64,000 nt of DNA from Siniperca chuatsi (GCF_020085105.1 NC_058051.1:400001-464000); one strand, 5' to 3'; shown: positions 46,145-58,890, counted from the first letter of the stretch. Translations and numbers: made by a program. The notes: generated from the sequence alone by a model not told the origin.

Positions 46145-46590
46145 TTGCCCCACCACAAACCTCGCCCCCCTCGCCTCTGGTTCGTTAGCCTCTATTTACT
46201 TCTGTGTTAATCCTCTCCCCTTTCACAGCCCCCCTCCTGCCCTCCTCCCCTCCTCCCCGCTCTGTTGCACGCTCTCTCTCTTGCTCCTCCCCGCTCTTCC
46301 CTCAAAGCCAGCGGGCTTCCGTTCGGTCCAGACTGCTTGTTACATGATGTCCTGGAATGCAACGCTCCCTCGCTACTCCATGGCTTTTTGGGTTGTCCTT
46401 GTTTTGCAGTGCAGAGAGCGTGGAAGGATGCCAGCGCCACGCTGAACCTACATCGTCTGACCTCTCCTTCCCCTACCCCTCCTGTGATCTTAACCTGTGT
46501 ATCCGTCCGTCTCCCTGACCTCCCCTCTCACCCCCTGCCGAGACCTCCTCACCCCCCTGTGTCCTGATTAATGCTGCCGCCCCCTCGACA
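46145..46590 (+). promoter_or_regulatory. lrrc38: lrrc38 upstream region / 5'UTR
   Basis: Pyrimidine-rich, with long C/T runs (46220-46300 and 46460-46560) and no clear TATA box. An out-of-frame ATG at 46571 lies 20 bases before the lrrc38 ATG. The transcription start is not visible. Confidence 0.4.
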
Positions 46591-47218
46591 ATGTTACCAT
46601 GCATTAACTGGCTGCAGCCTTTCCTTGCCTTGATCTCTTCCACCTTGCTTACGCGAGGCCACAACTGTCCATCCAGCTGTTTGTGTCCAGACCACCACAC
46701 TGTGGACTGCACCGGCCAAGGGCTAACCAGAGTCCCGGACTCCATCCCTCTCGACGTTCGCCGTCTCCTGCTCTCCAACAACTTGATTCCCTGGATCCCC
46801 TCCGACTTCCTGGTCCTCTACAGCGATCTGGTCTACCTGGACCTGAGGAATAACTCCCTCTCCCAGCTGGAGCCAGGGACCCTGAGCACCTCTTCTAGAT
46901 TAGTCTTCTTGGACCTGGGGAGCAACAACCTGACGGAAATCCCGTCCGGGACATTTGGGGAGTCCAGGAGTCTGATCAAACTGCGACTGGGGAACAACCC
47001 CTACCTAAACATGGTAGGCAGGGACGCTTTCATGGGGTTGACTTCTTTGAGGGAGCTGGAGCTGGAGAGGAATGGTCTCACAGAGCTGGACATCAGCGTC
47101 CTGGAATCCCTGCCCTCCCTCCGGATGCTGCGTCTGGAGGGCAACCCCTGGCTCTGCAACTGCCACTTTGCCAAACTATTTGTATGGCTGACAGAGAACC
47201 GCCACAAGCTCCCAAAGG
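46591..47218 (+). CDS. lrrc38: lrrc38 coding exon 1: signal peptide, LRRNT, LRRs, most of LRRCT
   Basis: A 628-base exon from the ATG to AAAG|GTAAGA, ending in phase 1. The encoded ectodomain keeps the LxxLxLxxN repeat pattern throughout. One repeat has NPYLNM in place of the usual NNxL pattern. Confidence 0.93.
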
Positions 47219-49337
47219 GTAAGACATCAGCTGCTTAATGTACGGACTTGCAGTCTTTGCAGTCCCAGGCCAGAGCAGAGAAAATTCAATCAATTCCCTG
47301 AGATACATTTACTCTTAACATTTGATTCATCAGCTGCAGTGCGAACAAAGGAAATCCAACGAAAAACACATCAACACAAAAACAAAACTTGTTGGTTACA
47401 GTCTGAGAGCAGGCCTCCATCTTTGTACTCGGAGGTCCACTAAACACTATCTCTGTCGCACTGTTTGTTGGTCTCAAAATGGAAGTGAATTAGACGACAG
47501 TTACATCTTGTTTATCTGGTGCTGCAGTTGACGTTTTCTGGTATCATCAGTATCAGGGCAGGACATCAGTGCAGTTTACAGAGTGAACAAGATTTACCTC
47601 ACTAGTAGTGTTTCTCAGACATACAAAGACTCAACTTACAAGATAAACACAGGATTAAACTTCCTGCATTTCACAGAAATATGTTGAAAAGTCCAACTCT
47701 TCCTAGTCAAGGCAAAAATACAAAACACTGACAACAAAAAGAGCCAATGCTCTTATTTTCTCTGGACTGAGAAATGAAAAGGTCCACGTTGCAGACATGA
47801 GTCTCAGTCTACCAGTTAAATGAATATATGAGCAAATATACCAGATTATCACAAGTCATTTGAGGTAAACACTGACTTCTCGTGGAAATATTCCTTCTTT
47901 TTTTTAAATTAATATTGCTCAAAGTCTCTGCAAGTCGTGTGAGTTACTCACACTGGAGCTCTCCAAATACTGACACATACTGTACTAAACTAGATTTAGT
48001 GCTCCTCTGCAAAGCCTCATCGACACCCTAACAGTTAACCTCTGAGGTGCGACTTCTATCGGATGTGCAGTAGATGTTTTTCCCAACAGTCACGTACGTG
48101 TGCGTGGCCACGTGGCAGAAACCACGCAGCCACAACGACATGATATTTTGGATATGTTCGGTATTTAAACATAAAGCAACTAGCTGGAAAACAATAAAAT
48201 TACTTCGACTAGCTTTTATTGGAACTTTCAACTGTATGTCACAGCCTTCATCAGCAGTTGGAGTTTTCTCAGTTGTCATGATGAGACATTTTTGGTAAGA
48301 ACTTTTAAATATTTTATATGCTAGTATAAAGTAGCATGATATTTAAACACACAGGTAAAGTACCTGAAAACTGTTCATAAGGACAATAGTTCAGTAAACA
48401 TGCTTAGTTACTTTGAACCACTGGTAACATTCATGCAAACACTTAAATATACATACGTTATCTTAACACTTTGACACACAGTACAATAAAGCCTTTTAAC
48501 ATTGTCTGTTATCAACGTAGTGAAGGTGTTAGCAGGTCACGATTGATTTTGGTGTCAAAGCTCAGTCAGTTTACAGGGAAGTTCACCGACTCCCCCAAAA
48601 GTAACTCGTCATGGCCACTTTTGACTTTTAGGCCACTTAAATAGCAATGACTCGCTTCAGTGCGGTGACGGTGGGAATGAGACGCCCTGTTGGTTTCTAA
48701 CTGGGCCGTCCTGGTTCTTGAGTTTTAAACAAGGATGAGTGAGAGAATCACAAGGCAACCTACAGACTGTAAACACAATCCCCTGCTGTTTGCATCGGCC
48801 GGGTCGAAGGTGAACGAGCATCCGGCCTTCTTCAGCACGTCTGATGCCACAACACTGACACCAGCTACCCGTGTCTAGACTCCTTCCTCACAGCGACAGC
48901 ACACACACGCACACACACACACACACACGCACACACACACACACACACACGCACTGAGCCTCTTTCAGAGGACGCTGTCTTGCAGTCATTTTATATCTAT
49001 GTGCACACATATCTTTGTTCATGTAATCCTGCAAAATATGCACGTGTGTAATTTGTGTGCACCTGAAAACGTACATTTGCACATTCCATCAAACACGTAT
49101 TTCTGCATGTGTACACCTGTGCGTGTGTTTGTGAACGCACACTTTTGTGCATGTATGTCTGTGTGCGTTCTGTCCACGTGCACGTGGTGCCCATATGAAT
49201 GGATATACATGTGTTCTTGTGCCTGTGTGTGTTCCTGCATATGTCTTTGTTCACATATCATTATGAATATATTCCAGTGGCTGTGCTCACGTACTAATGT
49301 CTGCACATTTATGATGTCCTATTTGTGTCCCTGTCTA

Positions 49338-49374
<37 letters not shown>

Positions 49375-51545
49375 TGCCTCCTGCATGTGTGTGTGAGCAT
49401 GAGTCTGGCTGCCTGTTGTAACGCCACGTGACTGGACTATAACCAAGCGATGAGGTCACTGAGTCCCTTTTCATGTGGAAAACCCCTTCTGGTCTTACAG
49501 TGACTCACACACACATACATGCACACACACAAACATGTGCACGCACACGCATAAACACACACACACACACTTGACGGTGATGCGTAGTGACTCGTGGGTA
49601 CAGCGGTGCTACAGAGGAATCAGGAGAAAATGGAAGCGCCGCCCTCCACACGGTGACACAGTGTTTTCAGGGTGTTGCACTAAACACTTTGTGTGTATTT
49701 GTTTGTATTGCCTGGTTTAGTAAAACAATGTTCATTAACCATGGCTTGCAGAAACTGTAACGAATACACATCTAAAATAAACATGTAATGTTTTGGTGCA
49801 GAGTTAATTACTATTTTTGATGTTTAGCCTTTGGGTTAAAATAGTTATATAATAATAATAAGAAGAAGAAGAAGAATATCTCCTGTGGTTCCTAGTATGT
49901 GGACACATTCTGGCCTGCAGCATAAATATCGTGTAAAGCTGGATTTCTATTGGTGCGTCAGGGGGTTAAAGCAAAAACAAAAAGTGTAACTTTGCTTTCG
50001 GGGGTATCACCATGGCTGGAACTGGGCAAAGCACACAGGGGCCCTGAGAGCTCTATGCTTACTAATATGCACCATTAAAGCACAATATCAAATAACACGA
50101 GTCCTTAAACCTGCATTCATTGATTGTTTGGCCACTTGGGTTCAGTGGAAACAAATTGTAAACTGATATTGTATCACCTTATAAAGTTAATATTGCTAAC
50201 ATGTTAGCAAACAGTTAACATCCAGCAGACACAAAGCAACATTAGCCGTTTGTTTGTGTCCACCTGATGAATGTAAGTCCAATATTCACTCTCTTCGTAG
50301 CTCTGGTTTGGTCTCCACCAGCTCCTGAGAAAAGCATCTGGCTCTGGGGGGAATGGGTGCCCAGCAGCCGGCTTTATTTTTGTAGCTTTGGCCTTTGGGT
50401 TACAGCGATGTCAGTGTGTTACCAGATCTCAGCAGTGACTTTAGTTATGGCTCGGGTTTTCTGCATGTCAAATGCTTTTGGGACTGTGATTGCAGATTGG
50501 TTCGGTAATTTGGACCTCTTCAATACAATATCATATACGTGCAGTTTGCTGTCTGCACTGTACTTAATGATACCTTAAAGGCAGCAGGGCACATACACAA
50601 TGCACAAAGGGTGAAAGGTGGGGGGTTTGGTTGGGGGGTCAATAGTGAGGCACAGCAAACATTCCCATAATCATCGCATATCACAAAGTGAAATAAACAA
50701 CGTAAGCATGATTACTTTGGGGAATTTAATGGTGCTATCAGTGGGTGAAATCATTGCTGAACTACAATTGAATTCATTTGCCAAAGGAAGCAGAAGCATA
50801 AATCAAACGTAAGAGTTGATTAAGTCACATCAAAGTGTCTATACTATAGACTGAGCACACAGATAGTCAACAAACAGAAAAACCATCACATGAAAATCTG
50901 CATCTCGTATTCATCACGCAGTGTTTTAATCAGAGCTTTGGAGGAGTATTTTTGAAATTTGGACAGAGCCAGGCTAGCTGTTTCCCTCTGCTTCCAGTCT
51001 TTATGCTAAGCTAGGCTAACCACATCCTGACTCCAGCTCTGTGCTGAACACACACAAGATCGATATCCATCAGAACATCTCACTCTCTGAAAGAAAGCAC
51101 ACAAGCATATTTCCCAAAATGTCTCATATAGTACGTATCATTGATTAACTTGGTTGGTGAGGCTTTTTAAACACTGCTCACAGCTGTTGGGTAAAAATAT
51201 GAAATGTTACAAATTACAAGCTAGGCAGGCTGTTGATGAAGGCATGACTTTGAGAAAGTCCAGTGTCAGCTGGTTCACTTGTTTTCTCTCTGCCCAGGTA
51301 TGGAGGGGATAGAGTGCTCCCTGCCTCTGGATGGGCGTCGTGTTCCCCTCAGTTTACTCTCTGAAGACAGTTTCCGGGAGTGCCGTGGTAGCCTCACCCT
51401 CACCGACTACCTCATCGTCATCTTCTCCGGCATCTCCGTCTCGGTGGCGGCCATCGTGGCCAGCTTCTTCCTCGCCTCCACAGTCCACTGCTTCCAGCGC
51501 CTCAGCAAAGGCAGCAAAGGAGACGAGGAGGAAGGGAACGACTGA
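46591..51545 (+). CDS. lrrc38: Leucine-rich repeat-containing protein 38 (BK channel gamma subunit family), whole gene
   Basis: In mammals LRRC38 is an auxiliary gamma subunit that shifts BK (KCNMA1) potassium-channel activation to lower voltages. Exons 46591-47218 and 51298-51545 join in phase 1 to 291 residues, close to the 294 known for the human protein. Visible parts: hydrophobic signal (about 1-23), LRRNT with CPSSCLCPDHHTVDC, about five LRRs (for example LVYLDLRNNSLSQLEPGTLS and LVFLDLGSNNLTEIPSGTF), LRRCT beginning NPWLCNCHFAKLFVWL and closing with Cys216 and Cys238, a transmembrane helix at about 247-272, and a short basic then acidic tail (KGSKGDEEEGND). The start has A at -3. A one-intron structure that splits LRRCT is seen. 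LRRC26/52/55 are the alternatives; the SLTLTD-TM block and LPKG junction favour LRRC38. Confidence 0.93.
48190..48290 (+). repeat. Dispersed repeat, family R2, copy 4
   Basis: 'agcttttattggaactttca', 'cagccttcatcagcagttgg' and 'ttctcagttgtcatgatgag' match the other R2 copies. Confidence 0.55.
48899..48952. repeat. (CA)n microsatellite
   Basis: Interrupted by single GC steps (acgcac). Confidence 0.95.
49342..49373. repeat. (TG)n microsatellite
   Basis: Uninterrupted TG run of about 16 units. Wider TG/CA-rich sequence spans 49000-49420. Confidence 0.95.
49503..49571. repeat. (CA)n-rich microsatellite
   Basis: CA dinucleotides with scattered interruptions. Confidence 0.9.
50935..51130 (+). 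mobile_element. Dispersed repeat family R1, copy 3
   Basis: 'agccaggctagctgtttccc', 'cagtctttatgctaagctag' and 'catatttcccaaaatgtc' match the copies at 19680 and 55870. It lies 170 bases before the lrrc38 exon 2 acceptor. Confidence 0.65.
51298..51545 (+). CDS. lrrc38: lrrc38 coding exon 2: end of LRRCT, transmembrane helix, tail
   Basis: Acceptor TCTGCCCAG, then GMEGIECSLPLDGRRVPLSL, ECRGSLTLTDYLIVIFSGIS and a hydrophobic run to TVHCF, ending EEEGND and TGA. Phase 1 in. Confidence 0.93.
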
Positions 51546-51573
51546 TGGGAGAAGGCAAAGGCGAAATGGATTA

Positions 51574-51579
51574 AATAAA
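51574..51579 (+). promoter_or_regulatory. lrrc38: AATAAA 28 bases after the lrrc38 stop
   Basis: Canonical hexamer in 'ggattaaataaaacgc'. If used it would give an extremely short 3'UTR; a longer one ending downstream is equally possible. Confidence 0.25.
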
Positions 51580-53009
51580 ACGCAAGTGTTTCATACAAAA
51601 CTCTTGCCCAGAGGTCCTGTTGGTATCCCAGAGAAGGCTCGCCAAAGAGCCAGGAGAGATCGGTGGTGGGGACGGTGGAAAAGCCACACCAAGAAAGCTC
51701 CGAACACGTCAACTCCAAGATCACACTGAACTGAGAATCACAGACTGTTTTGGGAAACATCAGATAGGCTTGAATCACTGTGAGCAGGTATTGCATTAAC
51801 TGAATGTAGCAATTTCTACTACTGACAGTACAGTACTGACTGTAGAGACGCTGGTCAGTGCAGAAGAGCTGTAGCATTTCTCAGCAATTACTAGTTAGTG
51901 AAAAATATCTGCAGCTCTCCTCATTAAGACGGGGACTGGGTAAATGTATTCTCATCCATTTAACAAAAAACACGCCGCTGCACCAGTCACAGTCCAAAGC
52001 AGCCGACGCAGCTGAGCTTTGCTGGGAAAGTAATTGTAGAAAATGGTTGACGTTTTAAGTCAGACGCTACCCAGATAGCAGGGAACTACGAAGACCTGGT
52101 TTGTGTCGGGTCCTCTGGTTTTCTACTGAGGGGGTCCACTGGTACAGCTGGGGGATAAGTGCCTTGCTCAACAGCATCTTGGTTGTTGAAAGACCAGTTG
52201 TCAGGATTTGAAAATGAGCTTTCTGAAATATTCATATTATTTAACACTTAGTTTTTATTCTACATGTTTTTATTGTATTTTATTCCAGTAATGCAACAAA
52301 TGCTTCATTTTGCACCTCAACATATAAAACTGAACCTGGTAACTTTGCACACCGGCAGACCGAACTGCAGTCATTATCGGAGTCCATCGCAGTGCTGGTT
52401 CACAGGTGGTAGCAGATGTTCTTGGATTTGGCTTCTAAATGTAACAATTCCTTCGGCTATTGCAGACTTTCGATTAGTCCAGAGGCCTGATGTGATCTTT
52501 CCACTGCAGCTAACGGTAGCAGAGAATTTGGACTTTCCCTCCTCACAGAGCCTTACCCACAGAGCCTTCATGCACCGGTTTGCATTAAAGTCAAGCCCGC
52601 AGAAGGCAACTGTACGTTATACAGTATGAGTGTCCAACGTCTGTCCACTTTACATACTGTAGTTTTAACAAGCAACAGAAACTCATGCATTAGTTTTATT
52701 AACATTTACTGTCTTATTATTCACAAAGACTTCCGGACAGGCAGAGATTCCAGTGGCTGCGTTGGCACTAATCTTGATAGAGCCCAAATAAAGTTTCAAC
52801 TGCCAGAGCTCAAGTTGGGTCCAGAGCTCACGGTCAGGAAGTACTTGGCTGTCTAGCTTCTATCTACATGCCCATCTGACCTCCTTGGCCTAAAAGCAGC
52901 AGTTCATGCCCCCTCTCATTGGGTTTTCTGAAGGCTTTCTGGTAGCCTGAGGGTACACGGACACATTTCTAAATTATGATACTTTATCTGACAAATGAGG
53001 TTATTATTT

Positions 53010-53165
53010 TGGAAGCTGGCTGCAGGGGTTTGCTCCCATTCAGACACCAGAGCGTTAGTGATGTGGGGTGATCAGGTCTGGCTCACAGATCCACATAGAG
53101 ATGGCCTAACATACGTACACTGGCTGGAGCAAAGCAGCCTCCACCACGGCCAAAAGCTGAAGCCA
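53010..53165 (+). mobile_element. Fish MITE-like repeat, copy 2 (fragment)
   Basis: 'gcaggggtttgctcccattc', 'agacaccagagcgttagtga' and 'ggtgatcaggtctggctcac' match 1120-1200 of copy 1. Confidence 0.5.
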
Positions 53166-55799
53166 CAAGTGCCTTAACATGACTAACAGTCATCTGTATG
53201 TTGGCTTCAACAAATCTCCTCCAGAACTGAAATTAGTCTTTTAATAAAAGTCAGTATGTACATGTTAATAATTTCCTGATAATGTCCCAGGAAGTTTTAA
53301 TGGACAGAACTACTGGAACTAATTATAGAGACGAGTTTCTTAGTTGTGTTGAGTTTATAAGCAGTAGTTGACTTCAGAAAGACAGCTTTGACCTCAGAGT
53401 TTCCAACATTGGCCCTGGTCTCAACAGCCACGCCGTTTCGTCTAATGCGTTTCTTGATAGAGATTTGATACAAGTGCTCCGCTATGCAGAAACAAAGGCT
53501 TGAGGGTCTCGTCAAAAAGTTGTGGGTGACATAACAAAGACATAACAAAGACACCACGTCTGTGTTTATTTGTATGGTGGCAGCAAGCATCACACCCTAC
53601 ACAGTGTTATATCTCCACGCATGTCATTATTTTGTATGTTGTCTTCATGAAACCTGTTGTTTCCATCTGATGACACGGAACATCCGACAGTCGCTCTCTG
53701 AATTGTCTGTGTCTCATCAGTCGTCCACATTTCCCCTCCGAACATGAACACGTGTTGACAAACTGTGGCTGTTAATCCACTGCTGCTTCGTCCGTTGTCT
53801 CGTCTGCACGCCAGGCTTCCTCACTGCCTGCTCACATTATCTCCCCTCTCGAAGGATATGAGGACGTGAACCTCTTCAAAATGACTGAAAGCAGTGGGAC
53901 GCTGTAAGCGTCAGCACTGGTGTGTACTGGGGGTCGTGGATGGTAGAGCCTCTGTCAGACACACTGCGAGGCTGAGAGCGCCGTTACTTGGGGGCCACCT
54001 GGATTTGTAATCTCCAGTTTGAAGGGCTTCACGTGTTGTGATTCCCGAGGATGAACCAGGATCGTCGGGACGTTTCAGTGAGTGTGGGCGACAGAGGAAC
54101 AGAAAAGAAGTAATAAAGATATTTTGCTTTGAAAAGTTCACTTTGTCTGTCTGATAAAAGCATCTGTGAGTAAAACTCTGAGGCCGTGGTCCTCTGTTGT
54201 TCTCTGACAAAACTAATGCACCAGCAGATTCCCTCGCTGACCTTCAGCTGCATCTTTCCGCGCAGAGGCTTTCGTTTTATTTTCATTTAGATTTAGGATT
54301 TTTACTGACTCGGGATCATCAGTACAAACAGCATACAGTAATAATGACACAACATTAATTACTTAAACAGAGGTGAAGGCTGAATGTAAATGACCTCAGA
54401 CCCCCCCGGCATGAGGACTGAACCCTACTGTGACTGATAATATATATTATGTCATATATACAACTTACTTTATGGACGTGGTTGGTATGCACGGTAGAAT
54501 TTTCGCCGACTACTAATGTTATATTCACATCAAACTGAGCACCGTCACATCGTAGGTGGATGAAAACCAACGTCTTGCTGTGAATGAAGCTTCAACAACC
54601 ATTTAATCAGGCCATGTGCTATTAGCCTGAAGGCCATGAATAATTCTGAATTGCAATATTGCGTCTTGATAACTCATCCAGTGATTGGTGAAAGCATTTT
54701 TAGATTAAATATTGTTAGTATTGGACATATTTTCATTAATTCTTGTGACACTGATTCCTGGAGAGACAAACATCGAGTCCCAGCATCGTTTCATCTCTCG
54801 CAGCTCTGAGATTTGTCTCTACATTACATCATCACCACAGTCTGTCGGCTTCAGCTTCAAATCTGTACAAACGTAAAGAAAATCAACACGTAAAGTCCAT
54901 TTCAGTGTGGAATTCCTCTGTGATGTTGTCTAAAGAAACATTTAACCCTTTCGTTCAGAAATAAGGGAAATAATTGTGTAAATAATGCAATAATAATGAT
55001 CGTTTTGTTGCTGAGTAAAATTAGCACACAGACGACAACAGCCCAGTGACAAAACTAATCTAACGCACTCACCAGTCATTTCAAAACCTGCGAGCATTTC
55101 TGAAGGTAATGTTTGTGTTTACCGGAGTCGCCCACTGCGATGAAACTAAATGAAAGAACTACTGCAACAGGAAGCAACAACTGAAGAAACAATTGAAGAA
55201 AACAGATGTGTGCTCCAGTTTCCTGCGGGCTCCACCAATCACGGATCAAGATCTTCACGGTCCTTCTGGTAAACACTTTAGTACCGTGGCGTGTAAAGTG
55301 CACATTTTTTAGACTCATTTTAACTTTGGGGCATGCATTCGCCTTTCATTCATCGTGGTGATATTTGGATTACAGCAATAGAATTATTTTTGCCGTTTCA
55401 TAACATATAAATCCTGCAAATTCCCAGTTCAGTTCTGAACCTGGAAAGACAACAACATGGCGCTCTCCAAGGCCCTCTCAGTGTTTTTCACTCTGAGTGA
55501 TAGTTCTTAACTGGGTGATGTCTCTTTTATTATTATTTGTTATTTAGGTACGAGGTGCTGAGACATGTCAACCATGAGGGGCCAATATGATAATATCCTA
55601 TTAATGATGCTAACTGTGCAACTACATTCAAACGCTTTGCCAGATCTGGAGCTCTTGGTGTAATTTCAAGACTCTGCGCCCATATGAATATGAATTTTTA
55701 CTCAAAGCAGGGCCGTCTGCGTCCAGCGACCAGTGACCCATCACTGATCCCTGCCACAGCCGAGACGCTGCACATGAATATGCTGTTCTGGCATCAAGA

Positions 55800-56040
55800 A
55801 ATAGTTCCAGCATGTAATTCTCCCTCAAAACAAACCAGATACAACATGTTAATCAGCGAATTTGAGCTTCGGACAGAGCCAGGCTAGCTGTTTCCGCCTG
55901 CTTCCAGTCTTTATGCTAAGCTAGGCTAACCACGTCCCGACTCCGGCTCCGTATTGGACACACAGACATGAGATGAGATCCTCACTCTCAGAGAGAAAGA
56001 TAATATATGTGTTTCCCATAATGTGGAACTATTCCTTCAA
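55800..56040 (+). mobile_element. Dispersed repeat family R1, copy 4
   Basis: Contains both the 'ccagcatgtaattctccctc' and 'caaaccagatacaacatg' parts of the 76-base unit and the 'gccaggctagctgtttccgc' core, ending 'tttcccataatgtggaacta'. It links the tandem unit at 19453 to the R1 family. Confidence 0.65.
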
Positions 56041-56490
56041 GAAAAAGACGAGCTGTATGATGTATCGCACAGCACTGTTCATGTGCAACAACACAGTTAT
56101 GACCTATCGCTCTGCTGCTTTCGTAAAACACAAATACTGTTCTCGTTCACTAATTCATTCGCTCATTCATTGGCTGTTAATGAAACTGCCTGCAGATGGT
56201 TTACAGTAAAGGTCTACCGGCACACAGGAGGGACGTTATGCCCTCTGGACTGCTGCTGGACTTATTATAAAACATATACAGTGTTAATCCTCTGAAGAAA
56301 GAGGATCTGTAATCACATCAAAGAATCTGTGCACATGTACCGTTTAGGGAGAGGCTTCGTTCCAGATGTGCTCTAAGTGAGCGTGCTGATGTCTGAGGCC
56401 GGACAGCAGAGCCACGTGTGCTGCCGAGTGAAACTGCAGCCTCTGGAAACAGCGCACAGACAAAGCGCCATGTCAGACTGAGGCGCCCAG

Positions 56491-56520
56491 CACAGGACAG
56501 CACAGGACAGCACAGGACAG
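56491..56520. repeat. Three tandem decamers (CACAGGACAG)
   Basis: Three exact copies head to tail, followed by a G8 run at about 56535. Confidence 0.95.
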
Positions 56521-56973
56521 CAGTGTGAGCGGAGGGGGGGGGGCGAAGCATTTGTATCCTCACTCTTCATCCTTAGTGCCCAGCTGGAAGGAGGCGATGA
56601 TGAGAACGTTTCCAGGAAATGAGGATTTTCCCCTCCATCCCATTCGTTCTTATTGTCACCATGGTTACAGGTACCAAGGCGGAGTGAAAGAGTGACCGAG
56701 GGAGTGATTTCAGACGCAGACACACGTACTTTTTTCATTTAAAGGCCATGCAGTCGATACATTTACGCACTGCTGTGGTGAAATGGTAAATGTAGCGCAT
56801 GACACAGTGAGCCGTGACTTTGGACTCAGGCACCTTCTGCAGGTCGGATGCTGAGTCACTGTTCAGCTGTCGCCCTGTCTCCCCAGCCACGCTAACAGCT
56901 CCGGGGACGGCTCGCAGAAACCAGCAGTCTACTTATAAGCATTTATGTCACAAGCAATGATGCTGTGTTACTG

Positions 56974-57030
56974 CATATACATACATATACATACATACAT
57001 ATATATATATATACATATATAGAGAGAGAG
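56974..57030. repeat. ATAC/TA/AG microsatellite cluster
   Basis: Adjoining ATAC-type, TA and AG short repeats. Confidence 0.9.
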
Positions 57031-57149
57031 ATTCAGAGCAGAGCTGCTTTAGTTGAACTGTTGGAGAGCCAGTCGATATTGTCACTGTCTGCAGACGAAT
57101 GCAATAAACTCCTGTCACGATAAGATGAGAATCACCAGCGAAACATAAA

Positions 57150-57690
57150 AAGCAAGTGTATTTATAAAGCACCTTTCAGGAGCAGACGTCACAAAGTGCT
57201 TCACAATGAAAGAGAGTAACAGACGTGAATGCAGACATCGGAATAAGAAGAATAAAGATGAACTACGAACTAAAACGAAACAAAAGCAAGTCTGAACAAA
57301 GAGCTGCTTTTTAAAGGTGAGGTCCAACGTCTCCGTTTGTCCTTTAGTCTTGAGCCTGGAGCGAGGAACGCCCAACACACCCTGATCAGAGGAGCTCAGG
57401 GTCCTGACCACGCAAGGCTCTAAACCTGATCACAAGAATCTTGAACCGGATTCTGAATGTGATGGGAAGCCAGTGTAAAGAAATCTAAACATGAGACGTG
57501 AGACCTTTTGGAGGCAGCAGCAGAGCTAAAATGCAGTTCGAGGTTGAAACGTAATGTCATTGGATCCCATGTGAACCGGATTGTCACATAGCAGTCTTGG
57601 TGGCTGTGGGACCCCACATGCTGGACCATGAAAGAATCCAGGACAGGGCTGTTCTCAGGATGGTCGCTCTGATAAAAAAAATATGACATG
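57150..57690. repeat. Dispersed repeat, possibly retroelement-derived
   Basis: 'gtgtatttataaagcacctt', 'cacaaagtgcttcacaatga' and 'gggaagccagtgtaaag' are phrases that recur in fish genomes. The last also resembles 21540-21560 in the LINE tail. No open frame is convincing. Confidence 0.4.
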
Positions 57691-58491
57691 GTTCTTAATA
57701 CTTACAGTGCGGACACTGTGGTGTCTTCCAGCTTCACTGTTCACAGATAGCATCAGTCTGAAGCCAGCAGCAGGAAGCGTGACCTACTGACCTCCTCTTG
57801 TTTGTGTGGGCTGCGGTCCCTGCAGCCCCAGGCCCTGACGGTCCCCGCTACAGGTGGTGAACCAACCTGCACGTGTCCTGAAGAACCTGCCTGTCAGACA
57901 GTCTCTGGGCTTCAGCCTGCTGGGTGTGACATGTGACCAGATCAAGGGCCGGTGGTGTAGTCCAGTGGGATCGAGGTTTCTACCAGATGCCAGGGTTAGA
58001 ATAGTAGTTTTTCAGAAAAGGGAGAGGGCTTAGTCATTCTCCTCTTAGCTTAAAGAGGGGTGCTTCATCACTGTCACCATAATATCTCAGTCTGGACCAA
58101 AGTGGTGGACTGACTGACGTTTCCGTCCCTAAACGCAGCTAGCTTTAAAGAAATCACATTATCGGCCAGATGATAAGCTCTTTATCAAGATAACTAATGT
58201 CAGGATTTCTATCACTGTGATATTCATGATGCCAGATGATGAACCACATCCATTGGGTACCAGCCTTCCATCCAGACTTACTCGTGTGCACGATAAATCA
58301 CATAATGTTATAGGAAGTCAAGCATTTGTTCTTAGTGAACACCGCCTCTCTCCACGGCCGGAGCTCGTCTGCGCAGGCGGCTCATTACCGTGCTAACGGT
58401 TTTTGTTAGGCGGCGACCTCTGGTGGCCGCAGTAATTATGACGGGAACAAAGGAGGAAGTGTGGCGAGGTAGTATAAAGAGCTACAGTCAC

Positions 58492-58587
58492 GGGTGGAGG
58501 CCTGGGTGGAGGCCTGGGTGGAGGCCTGGGTGGAGGCCTGGGTGGAGGCCTGGGTGGAGGCCTGGGTGGAGGCCTGGGTGGAGGCCT
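58492..58587. repeat. 12-base G-rich minisatellite, 8 units
   Basis: Eight head-to-tail units of GGGTGGAGGCCT with no mismatch seen, followed by GGGG. Both strands are open through it (WRPG and RPPP repeats), as expected for a 12-base period. Confidence 0.97.
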
Positions 58588-58890
58588 GGGGTCAAACACA
58601 GGACTTTCACGCAGGAGACAGCTGTTCGTGTCCCGTGTGAAACACGGCTACATAAGGTATAAACCTTTTCCTAAACCTAACCAAACTGCAACCGTTTCAC
58701 ACTGTTGTTACCATGACGACGAAAGGTCATATATGTCGTTTTGGGGAGTCACTGACAAACGACCTCTTCTGTCGCGTAGGTGCGAGGACGTGCTGCTCTC
58801 GCACGAGCTTAACGGGGCAAATGTTTTACTGTTGTGGCAGGACTTGTGTTGGTTCGGGGGGTTCGTCCACGTGCTGCTGCTGTGACATTA
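58588..58890. repeat. Dispersed fish repeat
   Basis: 'acaggactttcacgcaggag', 'gttcgtgtcccgtgtgaaac', 'ttttcctaaacctaaccaaa' and 'gcgaggacgtgctgctctcg' are phrases of a common fish repeat. It directly follows the 12-base minisatellite, which may have grown inside it. Confidence 0.4.

Larger units (their letters stand above)
47219..51297 (+). other. lrrc38: lrrc38 intron
   Basis: A 4.1 kb intron. It holds repeat copies (48190-48290 and 50935-51130) and several CA/TG microsatellites between 48899 and 49570. The open frames in the latter region are products of the dinucleotide repeats. Confidence 0.9.

Noticed and set aside
48999..49421. Open frames rich in Cys/Val and His/Thr in the lrrc38 intron
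   Set aside because: They translate TG/CA dinucleotide repeats.
58390..58662. Open frames with GWRP repeats (plus) and PPPR repeats (minus)
   Set aside because: Both are products of the perfect 12-base minisatellite; no coding context.
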